Source: Chaunax sp. Z400 (Eukaryota > Chordata > Actinopteri > Lophiiformes > Chaunacidae). From it: a stretch of DNA of 64,000 nucleotides. The stretch spans positions 10,322,401 to 10,386,400 of the forward strand of contig CM075206.1 of NCBI GenBank assembly GCA_037577475.1, given 5' to 3'. A program made the position numbers and the translations under genes. Shown here piece by piece: positions 47,568-57,684 of this stretch (position 1 is its first letter; the number at the start of each line of letters is the position of its first letter). A model generated the notes under the pieces. It did no database searches and was not told the origin of the DNA. It saw only the letters and a program-made list of their open reading frames with translations.

Positions 47568-50500
47568 CTGTAAAGGAAAACAAAAATACTTTAAACATCA
47601 CCTTTGGAGTTTACAAATAATTGCTTTTATGTCATCAAGAAAAAAAAAAGCATGCAGAGTTGAAAATGCTTACCATGATACCACCATTTTGTCTTCTTTG
47701 GATTTTTGTTACACGTTCTTACATAAAAGGAGTTATCAGGCGGTCGTCTCTGCAAAGGAACATTTATATTTTGTTAACATTTAACGAGTGCATAATTTAG
47801 GAGAATTGGTGCTTCTGTAACACACAGTCACCAATCACAAGCTCCCTACCTTTTCTTTGCAGCTGGACAACATGCTGATAATGCTAAGACAAACTGATTG
47901 CACCGAGAGGGCTGGCGACCAATCTTCCGTGAGTATAGACAGACAGATGTGACCATTACTATACACATGAGGGTGGACAGGTATATTCTCTCCTGTGAAC
48001 ATTACCTGCAGTAAAAAGAGAAAAATAAATCAGCTGTGATCAAGATCATTTAAAGTTATAAAAAAATTTTAGATTTCAGACGAGTTGAAAAATCATTTCT
48101 ATATTTTGATATATCAGGGCACTAAAGATACAACTTGGTACACTGTAGAAAAAGTTTAGAATTTTTCATTAAAGACAGGAAAATAATGAGACTTGCTGTA
48201 TAAGCTCAGGCTTAGCCCTGTACAGCAACATAAGGCTCTGGGATTAGGACAGAGGGGCCCGGATGGGGTGAGAGAGGGGAACAGACAATGGTCGACTATA
48301 AGAGGAGACTTTTTCTATTTTTAAAAAAAAAAAGGAAAAAAAAAAAGGAGTCATGCTCTATTAAAAGCAACAAGGGCTATTAGCTGATAAAAGGTGCCAG
48401 CTACATAGGGAGATACAGAATGTGTGATGAGCTGAGAGGAATTCAAAGTAGAGAGAAGTGGGGAGGCAAAATGGGTAAAGAGTGTAATGATGGGTAACAA
48501 TGGGTTGAGGCAGTCTGGGACCGATAGGGCCTCATAGGAGAGAGCAGACTACACATCACTGGGGCTGGAGGGGGGGTGACAGGATGAGTGTTACAGGAGC
48601 AGAGAGTTAGGCTAGAACCATAATCAAAACATTTAGACTACATTGGGCTCATTAGTCGCAGCCTTAAATATTTACTGAATGTCCGACGCACTAAAAACTC
48701 AGAGGTCTGAGCTGAGAATTAGCTTAATGTTACATTACAGTTACTCTTGTACAACTTATGTTTATTGTACTGTGTTGCTTTTTTATTTGTATGTATCAGA
48801 AGTTTCAATTAATAGTTTCATTTTTGCAAACAAAGCACTGCCCATTTTCTATCTGTAAATGTTGGGTTTCCCATTTTTCAAAACAGTCATTGCATGCAAC
48901 TATATAGCCAAAGACCAAGGATATACTCAATACAAAAGTAATTGTGAGTGAGGGGGATAAATGGCAAGAATAATAGGAGAACACAGCCCTTCAAGACATT
49001 ACACAACACTACATATTAGATTTACCACTGAAGCTGCCCACACTACCAATAATGCGCTGCACCAGACAACAATGAATTTCCTTCAGAGGAAGGGAACAGA
49101 GGGCCAATTTGAAAGGCCGTCCTTCCTATTTGAGAGGACTGTAGTAGCTAAGTGGCTACATTTATCTCATTTTTTTCTATCCTGACTCATTATTATTTCT
49201 TAATCCCCTTAAACATATCTTGAGTTGTGTAGCTCTGTGTTGGTGTTAGTGATTCCTGGCTCCAATATAGCCAAACCGTGATATATTCCACAAATAACTT
49301 CAGAGCATGAGCATTTTTCATGTAAACATTACAGACAATCTTGGCAGTGGATACAGACAATTGTTTACACAGGTCTTGATTTTTTTTGGGGTTTGGAAAA
49401 CCTGTAGTATAGTCATATGGGCTCATGCTTTTCGCCAGATAGAAGATATCAGTTTAGTTCACATCTTTAACAAACCAAAACACTTCATAAACAATACAAT
49501 AAACTCTTCATGTCTACATTTGCATTTTAAATAACTCCATGTCTAAATTCTTATTTTGAATAAAATAAAATAATTCAAAATGTACTTTTCAGTCAATAAA
49601 AACATTACATCCTCAAATAAGAACTAAATAAAATAAATTCTCTTGTTTTTTTGTCACTGTGTGTAACGATGAGGTCAGTGAGGCTGCAGCTGAGCTGGAG
49701 CTCAATGTGCTCAGCCCTGGCTTCTCTACTGGATCTTGTGCATCTTTGATGCAGTCCAAGCACAACATACGCCACTGATTTAATTTAGAGATTGCCAAGG
49801 AGTAATGTTTGGACATCTGTTTACACATAATTTGTCCAACTATGCACAATACTAATAATAATAAAAAAAAAATCATAACATGCAACTATTGCTTAATAAT
49901 TAAGCCCAAATAAATATGATTACGTATGGAACTGTAGAACATATTTGTGGGGTTATTTGGCAAGAGCAGATATCTCAATTTGTATTTATTACACTGAATC
50001 ATGTTTTTTGTTGGTGTAATCAGGGACTTTCAATCAAACTGCTGTTTGTTTCTTCCTTTTAAGAATGGTTATTATCAGTTCTTGCAAATGAAGGTCTTCA
50101 TAGACAGCATAACAGGTGAGATGAAATTCTTCCATTTATTTTGCAAAATGGCATAATAATAACAATAATTCGGTAAAACAATGTCTCATGTAGGGTTGCA
50201 AAGGGGCGGAAAGTTTCCATGGGAATTTTCCATGTTTCCAAAAAACATTGTATGTGTCCTTGTGGTCTAATAAACATGTTGAATGTATTTCCTACCTCAT
50301 AAGTCATTCGCAAAGTGTTCTTTTGGGAATATGTTATATGTTTACAATGTAAACTGATTTCTTTATTTATTACTAATTGTTATTGCATATTGAAAAGCCT
50401 GTGAGTCTTGGCGACATTGTAAAAGAGGGTAACCTCAACTGTCTATTCGAGAATAAATAAAAGTTTGAATGAATGAATGAATGAATGAATGTTTTGAATG

Positions 50501-53500
50501 CTACAAATCAGTACAATGTTTACATCCTGCTTCAGTGTCTAATACCGATGAGTGGGGGGTTTAGGTTTTGGTTTCCTTATCAGCTGTCTGACGATAAGGA
50601 AACTGAAACCTAAATCCCCCAAGGCCCAAGGACTACATCCAGACTACATCCACTACATCCAGTCAGGTAAGTTTTGATGATATTACTGTGGTAAATATAT
50701 TTGATCTATGGTATTTAAGTTTAACTAGCAAATACTAAATCAACATATGTTTATATAGTTTCTAGCTTCCCAGTTTTCTGTTGATCTATTCATCTAGCCT
50801 ATTTCTATTCATTTATCCATCAATCGTAAAATATTTTTAAAGACTATTCCAATTGTTTAGCTAACTATTTATATCTCTGTGCATGGCATTGGGCATTAGT
50901 GTTTTTCACAAGCTTTTTTCTCAACTTATTCTACAGAACAATGCCACGTGCTCTATCTGACGTGTGGAGACATTTCACCCCAGCCAATGCAGAAGGAACT
51001 AAATGCTTTCATTTTACATTTTGAATGGGACTCATTTGGGGGGAATGAATAAATTCATTTTATTCAACATTCATGTTTTTTGTTGTTCCAGAATCCATTA
51101 AAGTTCTACTCACAAATAGACTTGAGTCAAAAATGTCATTTTTATAATTTGTATTAGGAATGTTTGCATGCATGTGTGCTTATGATAAAACAAAATATTT
51201 ATATTTATGTCTGTATATGACAAGGTAAATACAGTAGTATAAATTACCCCAAAATTCCCAGTTAATTCCCGTTAATTCCCATTGAAAGTTTCCAACTTTG
51301 AATATTCCCGGAATTTTGCAACCCTAGTCTCACGTTTCACCCTTCTGCCATTGCAGCTGCAGTTTCCCATTTCTTTAGTTTATATGTGTATAGATGGGTC
51401 AGTTTCCTTCGAGGACAACACATTTTCCCGTCAGTTTGCTTATTAAGTGGCATATGTCTTATTTTGTGTGTACACAGTTTGTAAATGAGGCACCAGGTCT
51501 CTTGGTTTATTGTCATTCACACCCAGCAAAGCTCCATGTGCATCACGGTTGAAATAGACTCTGTGTCATCAGGGCAAGATGATAAACGGATTGCACTATC
51601 AAAACAGTTTTCGAGCCAAACAATACAACTCATATTTACCCACAAACAAACACTGATGGTTGCAGAGGCACGTCTGCTTACCTGAGGTGAATCAAAGGGA
51701 TATCGACCACTAAATTTGAAAAGCAGCTGAAATTTCTCTCCTTCATACAGTGTGCCAGGTGCTCCCTCCATGTCTACAATCCACCTAAAAGAGAGGCAAA
51801 ATATGAATATATGTTTAACACATCCCACAAACAAAAACAGCAAAGATTCCATTGATCATCCAACAACTAACCAAAACACAGGTAGTGTAAAACACATAAA
51901 TAAATAAAAGATATTAAATTGTTTTTATTTGAAACTCTGTTTCAAGGACACTCAGCTCTCAGTCTGAACTGTGAAATGGGTCTTTTTTCTTCTTCCATTT
52001 TTGTTATCGATTCTGACATTCCCTTACTTTTTAATTTAGAATTCTTCCCATCACTCTCAGGAGTACATTGTGTTAACTTCTCATTAAAATATTGTGTATG
52101 CAAAGCTAAATATGTAAATGCCAAAGGCTCACAGCTTGTTAACTAATCATTAATAGCATGCTTTATGTTCTGTGAGTGACTTGCAGGGATCACATTTCAT
52201 TATCATTAAATGCTACAGTAAGTATGAAATCAAAAGCTTTGAGTCCGACTGATTCCAGTGACATTCAATATTCAGCTGGTTTATAACAATGGTTTCGTAA
52301 TGATGTGATACTCTATTGATCTACTGGACAAAATCCATTTTTGCTTCTGTGGCCTGGCAACAGAACTTTGCTGACTGAGCTGTGAGGGATTCACTGTCTT
52401 GCTCAGAATGGGAGATAATTGCAAACACAGAGTGTATTTGGGATGAAAAACACTCCACCTTCGGAATATAATCCAGCTAGATATTGCTTCACTGGCTAAA
52501 AAGAAAATATCTAAGTGCAGGGCAGAACATTTATGGAGATTGCCTGGTCACAGTAGAACCCTCAGAGGGAAAAAAAAGAACACTGAGGACAGCATCACAA
52601 TCTCTGGCCCAATTTCTTTGACGCAAGCTGTGCAGATAGGACACTAAATAGTATGCTGCTGTTGTTCTGGTTCATAGCGTTGTGCATCTTTCAAATATCG
52701 CCTCAGGCAGATGATCATTTAGGTCTACATACAAGGTCAATCCTATTTAAAATTTCACCCTTAGAAAGCCCAAAGGTCAGGGCATCTGAGAGAAGCTCGA
52801 CTATTCTTCAGGAAGCTAAGTGGAGGCAGTATCACTGTATATGATGCTGAGTTACACCTGATGAAACCCATGCTGAACACAGGCAAGGATAGGACATAAT
52901 GTTCACAGCCTGGTGATTAGATGATCCAGCCAACAAAAATAATAAAGAGCCATTTAGTAAAAGGGATGGAAACTGAGTACATGAGAGACTGTGCACTGCT
53001 TTAAAGGAGTTATTTCCTTATTTGCAATGGCTGATAGCATCAACCAAAGCCATCTGCACTATCACACAGTCAGCTGAAAGACATTATAATCTAATAAACA
53101 GCACTGACAGACGTATAAACAAAAGCTACAAAACTAAAACTACATGGTCACCTTATCACCGTCACCTGCATTATCACACTTCGCAATTGTCACTTGTGAA
53201 CTTCTTACCATGTTTGTTTTTTTAAAAATGATAAGGTCAGCTTTAATGTCAAACAGCATATGCACCTTACACTGCTAAATGTGGCAAATCCCTACTACTG
53301 TCAATCACTATGAATGAAAACTAACTGGCTCAGCACACCTTATCGGCATCAGAGTGACAGACAAAATGGCAACCACTGACACATACCATCGCAATCCTGG
53401 GATGCACAATGAACACAGAAGCCAGCTGAACTGGTTCGGAGGCTTGTCAGTTATGCAAAACACAATCATTCACACAGTCTGACCAAACAATTTTTTTTTT

Positions 53501-55102
53501 TTGTTGTTGTTTTTTTTACAACATGGATCGTTCACTGTTGCAAGTTTTATTGACACAGCCACAAGAACTACAACATGTTGTGATGCTTTAAGATGGAAAG
53601 GTGCTAAGCAATGAAGCTGTAGGGCTGTCTGATGACCATCACCTGGTACTAACTTTCAGAGTCACTGTTGCAATGCTGTAGCTGAAAGACATCTAAATGA
53701 TTGCTGGAAAATTTGCCTTGGATTATTTTACAAGACCACAACTAGGTTAATCTTTTAGCTAGATCAATTTGACTCACTCACAGGCATTTATAGGAACCAA
53801 GACACCCAAACAGATAGGTCAGCCAAGCAGACTCTGTTGCTTGCTAACCTAGCCCCACTCCTGCATGCCAACCAATAAATATTTTATGAGTAGTGACACT
53901 GTGCATTAGAGATACTCTACTGAGGGGCCTGAGCTGCCAGTCACTGGAATGACCCCAATACCTCCTTACTAGTCTCTGCTGAGGCTACAAGAGCTTTGAG
54001 TCTTGTTATCTCCTACTATTTTTATTGCAACAGAAGCCTTTAATGCATGTGTGTATAGTGATGAAACATGACATTTAAAAAAAAACACAGTGGATTTGGG
54101 TTCAATCACTGATGCAACTCTTCCTCGCTGAGTAGTGCTGGTGTGAGGTGACAGTGTCCTGTTAACTGTGTACAGATGAATCACATGAAATAAGCAAATA
54201 ATAATACTTACTGTGTAATGGTGTTCTGTACGCTTTTTTCGTTTAGCGTCATTCCTGGGGGTGGATCATTTTGCAGAGCTAATAATTCCTTTTGTAGCCT
54301 TTTCTGTTGGGAGAGAATGTGTTGGAGTTTCTACCACACTCAAAAACACTATGCAGAAAATCATACAGCAATAGCAGAACAATCACACAATGACAGAAAA
54401 ACACTGCCTGTTATACTGTTACAACAAAACGGGAAATTATCAATGATATTTGAATATATATTGTATTTTATTATGTCTAATGTTCCGAAACTACGTGTCG
54501 TATAGCTCTAGTGTGAAACAACGATTCATCTTGATATTACCAGTTTACCTTGTAACAACAAACCCCGCTCATCAGATTGATTAATTAAACTGGTTTTGTG
54601 GCTTATTAGATTAAGCAACGACTCAGCTATCTTGAGAAAGTGATACACCTGTGTGGCTAAAGAGGAAACTATTTGCTCTGCGCAGAGTGCGCTCGTTAGC
54701 TAGCAAACGTCAAACGGCAGCCAAATAACAGCTAGCACTCGTCTAAAATTTTAGAATGAATTTCAACTCATGATATCGCATTCCTCAGATCATCGTTCAC
54801 GTGTTGTTGCTGAAACATTCATAAACTCTCATCATTATATAGATACAGGAAGCATTTTTTTTTTATGCTAGCCTTGGAGCTGTTGATGATGATGATGCTA
54901 GTTGTATTGCTAAGCAAGCGCTAACCCTGAACAGTAAAGGTTAAATCTAATCGCTTTTACTTTAATGTCATCACTACTTCGAGCAAATATGTGTACCTAA
55001 ATAAAGTAGTTTACAAACTACGTGAAAAGACCAGAGTGGAGGTGGGGTAAATTACACATATGCGGTCGCTGTCATTTGTAGTCTTACCTGCATCGACGCC
55101 AT
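47554..55102 (-). CDS. ube2w: ube2w, ubiquitin-conjugating enzyme E2 W (complete, gene-level CDS span)
   Basis: UBE2W transfers ubiquitin to the alpha-amino group of protein N-termini rather than to lysine. Six coding exons join in frame: 55102-55088, 54303-54212, 51784-51682, 48005-47850, 47749-47674 and 47567-47554. They total 456 bases, 151 residues plus TAA, the exact length of human UBE2W. The UBC fold begins near residue 5. The active-site Cys is residue 91 in NGHICLSIL, and the usual HPN tripeptide is HPH (81-83), as known for this enzyme. The C-terminus KKTKWWYHDDTC is intact. Introns of 100 and 106 bp near the 3' end contrast with 2.4- and 3.7-kb introns upstream. The long 3'UTR reaches towards 45.3-46.4 kb. 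Confidence 0.98.
47674..47749 (-). CDS. ube2w: ube2w coding exon 5: C-terminal tail
   Basis: A 76-base exon, residues 123-147 plus one base: RRPPDNSFYVRTCNKNPKKT then KWWYH. The flexible Trp-Trp-Tyr tail is needed in UBE2W for recognising disordered substrate N-termini. The acceptor is CTTTGCAG and the donor ATCATG/GTAAGC. Without splicing, the frame would continue 15 codons to a stop with an unrelated tail. Confidence 0.96.
47850..48005 (-). CDS. ube2w: ube2w coding exon 4: catalytic region
   Basis: A 156-base, frame-0 exon, residues 71-122. VMFTGENIPVHPHVYSNGHI leads into CLSILTEDWSPALSVQSVCL, with catalytic Cys91. SIISMLSSCKEK follows. All active-site residues known for UBE2W are present. 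The acceptor is TTACTGCAG and the donor GAAAAG/GTAGGG. Confidence 0.98.
50554..50620. repeat. hairpin inside hAT copy 1
   Basis: GGGGGGTTTAGGTTTTGGTT and TCCTTATC pair with GATAAGGAAACTGAAACC and TAAATCCCCC around a loop AGCTGTCTGAC. The same hairpin is at 58947-59013 in copy 2. Confidence 0.85.
50941..51024 (+). pseudogene. leftover transposase N-terminal exon in hAT copy 1
   Basis: After an acceptor-like TTATTCTACAG comes a 27-codon frame, [20 protein letters not shown] then KCFHFTF, and a stop. [15 protein letters not shown] resembles the start of the BED zinc finger of hAT transposases, but the second Cys and the His pair are missing. It is preserved unchanged in copy 2 (59334-59417). 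Not functional. Confidence 0.6.
51682..51784 (-). CDS. ube2w: ube2w coding exon 3
   Basis: A 103-base exon, residues 36-70: QWIVDMEGAPGTLYEGEKFQ then LLFKFSGRYPFDSPQ, the central beta sheet of the E2 fold with the YPFDSP turn. The acceptor is TTTTAG and the donor CCTCAG/GTAAGC. Confidence 0.97.
51785..54211. other. ube2w intron 2 (2427 bp)
   Basis: No recognised repeat or exon. Mostly unique-looking AT-rich sequence. Confidence 0.75.
54212..54303 (-). CDS. ube2w: ube2w coding exon 2
   Basis: A 92-base exon, residues 6-35 plus two bases: KRLQKELLALQNDPPPGMTL then NEKSVQNTIT. This is the N-terminal helix and first strand of the UBC fold. The acceptor is CTCCCAACAG and the donor TACACA/GTAAGT. 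The split Gln codon (CA/G) is completed in exon 3. Confidence 0.96.
54304..55087. other. ube2w intron 1 (784 bp)
   Basis: Nothing recognised. A short GATGAT run near 54885. Confidence 0.8.
55088..55102 (-). CDS. ube2w: ube2w coding exon 1 (MASMQ)
   Basis: Fifteen coding bases, MASMQ, then the donor CAG/GTAAGAC. The start ATG (55102-55100) has a second ATG three bases upstream (55105-55103, CATCATGG) in the same frame, which would add one Met. The family start is MASMQKRLQKEL, so the inner ATG is chosen. Confidence 0.93.
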
Positions 55103-55149
55103 GATGGAAACCCCCCTGCATCAGCGCAGAGTGCAGGACTGTGCGTCAG

Positions 55150-55165
55150 GGAGTCACGTGAGAGA
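55150..55165. promoter_or_regulatory. E-box GTCACGTGAG upstream of ube2w
   Basis: CACGTG lies at 55155-55160, about 55 bp upstream of the start codon, in the extended form GTCACGTGAG. This resembles USF/MITF/TFEB (CLEAR-like) binding sites. Position and sequence are seen. Occupancy is inference. Confidence 0.4.
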
Positions 55166-55837
55166 AGTTGTTTTGACAGAGGAAAACAATCCTGATGTGC
55201 ATCAGAGCCAAGGACTCCGTCACCCCTCACTCATTTTATGTCATTTACAGACTATTATGCAGTTTCACAAAGTAAGTTCGCTAAATTAAAGAATAAATGT
55301 CATGTGAAAAACCACTGAGGTCAGACATGACATAATCAGGGAGGTATGATCAGACTGACATCATCACTCCAGAGTTATATATATTATTAACTATCACGTT
55401 TATCTTTTTTTTTATTCAAATGTTATACCATGAAAATAACTAACTCCAAGTGAAATATTAAAAACATCTAACATCTGATTTTTTTAAAAATATTATCATG
55501 CGTTTAGATGTTCATCTTTAATTACACTATAAATGGATTTTGCCTTTTAATATAGCATCTTCCAATATACCCAAGGAGTTTTAAAAAAAGCACCACTTGT
55601 TTGGCCTAATTTGAGAAAGCATTTTCGCTATTTCAAAATTGGTCGTTCATCTACATGTAGGTCAGGTTTGTTGATAATTCTCAAAATACAAGGTTTGGAC
55701 AGGCTTCAGTGATTTTTGTGAGTTGTGTTGAGTCTGAAAACACAATTTTTACAGAAATAGAAATGATCTAACTCATCCCAATCATGACCGGGATCACACC
55801 TGAAGGCGGTTTGGGAGTTCTGGAATGACCAGAGATG

Positions 55838-55950
55838 AGTCTTGGTCTAAATCTCATTAAAAACCTGTGGAGCTGGTGTGGAGCTGACTCTTCAGTCAGA
55901 CCTCCACAGAAGGTCTGACTGAAGAGTGGGCCGCCATCCCACAGGATGGT
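55838..55950 (+). pseudogene. Tc1/mariner-like transposase remnant
   Basis: Frame at 55838: SLGLNLIKNLWSW, resembling the DLNPIENLW block of Tc1 transposases. Frame at 55915: LTEEWAAIPQ, resembling the EEW-IP block that follows it. The interval between is rearranged into a 17-bp perfect inverted repeat. It is a short fossil between ube2w and eloc. Confidence 0.55.
55887..55927. repeat. 17-bp perfect inverted repeat, 7-nt loop
   Basis: ACTCTTCAGTCAGACCT (55887-55903) is the exact reverse complement of AGGTCTGACTGAAGAGT (55911-55927). It lies inside the Tc1-like remnant. Confidence 0.9.
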
Positions 55951-57238
55951 AACTGTTGCTGATGGGACACTAATCATTGTGTAAAATGTTGTATACCCCT
56001 AGTGTTGTTTGAGAAATCCATGGTTGTTTTTAGTGTTGTTCTTATTTGTTACTGATTAAATTAAAATATTTAAAATGAATAATTAACAAAATACAGGTTA
56101 TTTCAATATGACAACCTACCTGTGAAAATAAGCAAGAAAACAGTGGCATGCCTTTGAATTCCTTGACTATACATAACAAATGTCATTTATTTTGTCATCT
56201 TGAGCTCCCTTTTATCAAACATGTTGGCAAACCTTGAGGCATCCATGTACAACTTGCCTCAGCTCATACTTTTTCGTTCTATCTAAATAAAGCCTGACTG
56301 TCTTAAGGCCACAAAATATCATTTATGTGCAAAGTAATGATTGTTTCATTCAACTTAAGTGTTATTTGACTATGCCTCCCAAACTCCCCTCCCCCAAAAA
56401 TCTTCCCTCTGTAGTCAAGCAGAAAGTGATAGTAGCTCCAACCTGATATGTACTAAGGAGCAACGTAAAGTTAAATAGGTCAAAGACATTCTCCATATTG
56501 ACTATAAATATTACAGTACACCATGCAGTACCATGTGACTATATTGAAAATGTGCTGATTATGCTTCAGGACATAGACGGTATGCATGTTAAAAGCATCA
56601 TTTATTCAGACTTAATAATAGGATCAAGTCCATCAGCTTGGACTTATCAATTTGATCATGCCATTTTTACCCTCTCTATTGTATATCAGAAAAGAACACT
56701 CTGAAAATACCATATGGTGGCTCTAGCTTTCTTCAGCAACATGTAACATATACCCCCTACAACTTAGTATAAATGACCACATTTGATGGCGAACATTCTC
56801 ACAACAAATTTTACAGTGTTGTTACCTCTCAACTAAAACAACAATCACTTTGGTTCTACTGTTACAAAGAACACAAACAGAATGAAAAACAATTTTTGAT
56901 GCTCAAATTTCAAAAGAATGTCAAAAGAATTTGACACATCTTCTGTTGCGTATTCATCTTATCTTCCAAACATTCATATTTGGTGAGTGCAAAGAGCAAC
57001 AATTATAAAGACAAATTTCCTGTGTTAAATCTAACCAACGATGTACAACTCTGTATTGTGTATTCTAGTGGAAATCATCTCAAACAAATGTTATTTGTGG
57101 CCTTTCAAACATTTCATGTTTTACTTGAGTTGGATCAAAGTACACAATTAAAGGGTGATGCAAGCTTTAGAGAATGTGGTGTAGAAAGTTAGATATAAGC
57201 AAGTAGCAACCGGCAACAAAGCGCTCACCAAACACGTC

Positions 57239-57244
57239 TTTATT
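57239..57244 (-). terminator. eloc: eloc poly(A) signal AATAAA with GT-rich downstream element
   Basis: On the gene strand GCTCAATAAAGACGTG is followed within 10-35 bases by GTGTTTGGTGAGCG and CTTTGTTGCC, a canonical signal and downstream element. It implies a short 3'UTR of roughly 270 bases. Confidence 0.65.
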
Positions 57245-57493
57245 GAGCTGGAGAGGTGAGTAAAGGTCTATGGAGTGAAAGGGACATTTGTCTTATTCTG
57301 GGGCAAGTGAAGTGATACAGCCTACAATATCAATTTATTACATTAAAATGAAATCCTTTAATATTAATAAAATTATGACAGAGAGCCAGGTGCAAAAATG
57401 TTTCATATGATGTAAATGGCAAAAGACTTTAAATATTCAAAACAACAAAATAAACTTAAAAGTGTTTTAAGCTATTACATGATCTCCGTAATT

Positions 57494-57684
57494 TTAACAA
57501 TCCAAAAAGTTTGCGGCCATGAGCAGTTCCAGTGCAATCTCCGGAGCGATGGGGAATTCGGGTATTTCTGTGGAGCTGTTGGTGTAACGGACCTTGTAGG
57601 TGAAGTACATGCAAACCTTCGACAGAACGTGAGATGGAATCTCCCTGAAGTTCACTTCATTGGTTTCATTCTCAGCAAATTGAC
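57494..57684 (-). CDS. eloc: eloc coding exon 4 and stop
   Basis: A 191-base coding part, residues 50-112. [40 protein letters not shown] and [20 protein letters not shown] then LDC. It holds the helices that bind the BC box of VHL/SOCS proteins. The acceptor is CAACTACAG and the stop is TAA. Confidence 0.98.

Larger units (their letters stand above)
50191..51326. mobile_element. non-autonomous hAT transposon, copy 1 (ube2w intron 3)
   Basis: The element starts TAGGGTTGCAAAGGGGCGGA and ends GAATTTTGCAACCCTA, short terminal inverted repeats of hAT type. It is flanked by GTCTCATG (50183-50190) and GTCTCACG (51327-51334), an 8-bp target duplication with one later change. Length 1136 bp. Inside are a (GAAT)n run at 50467-50491, a 67-bp hairpin at 50554-50620, three copies of ACTACATCC, and a leftover exon at 50941-51024. 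Nearly identical to the copy at 58565. Confidence 0.93.
48006..51681. other. ube2w intron 3 (3676 bp)
   Basis: Contains hAT copy 1. The remainder, including 48060-50180, shows no exon or recognised repeat. Confidence 0.8.
55170..57230. other. intergenic stretch between ube2w and eloc
   Basis: Holds the Tc1-like fossil at 55838-55950. The remainder shows no gene. Confidence 0.7.
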
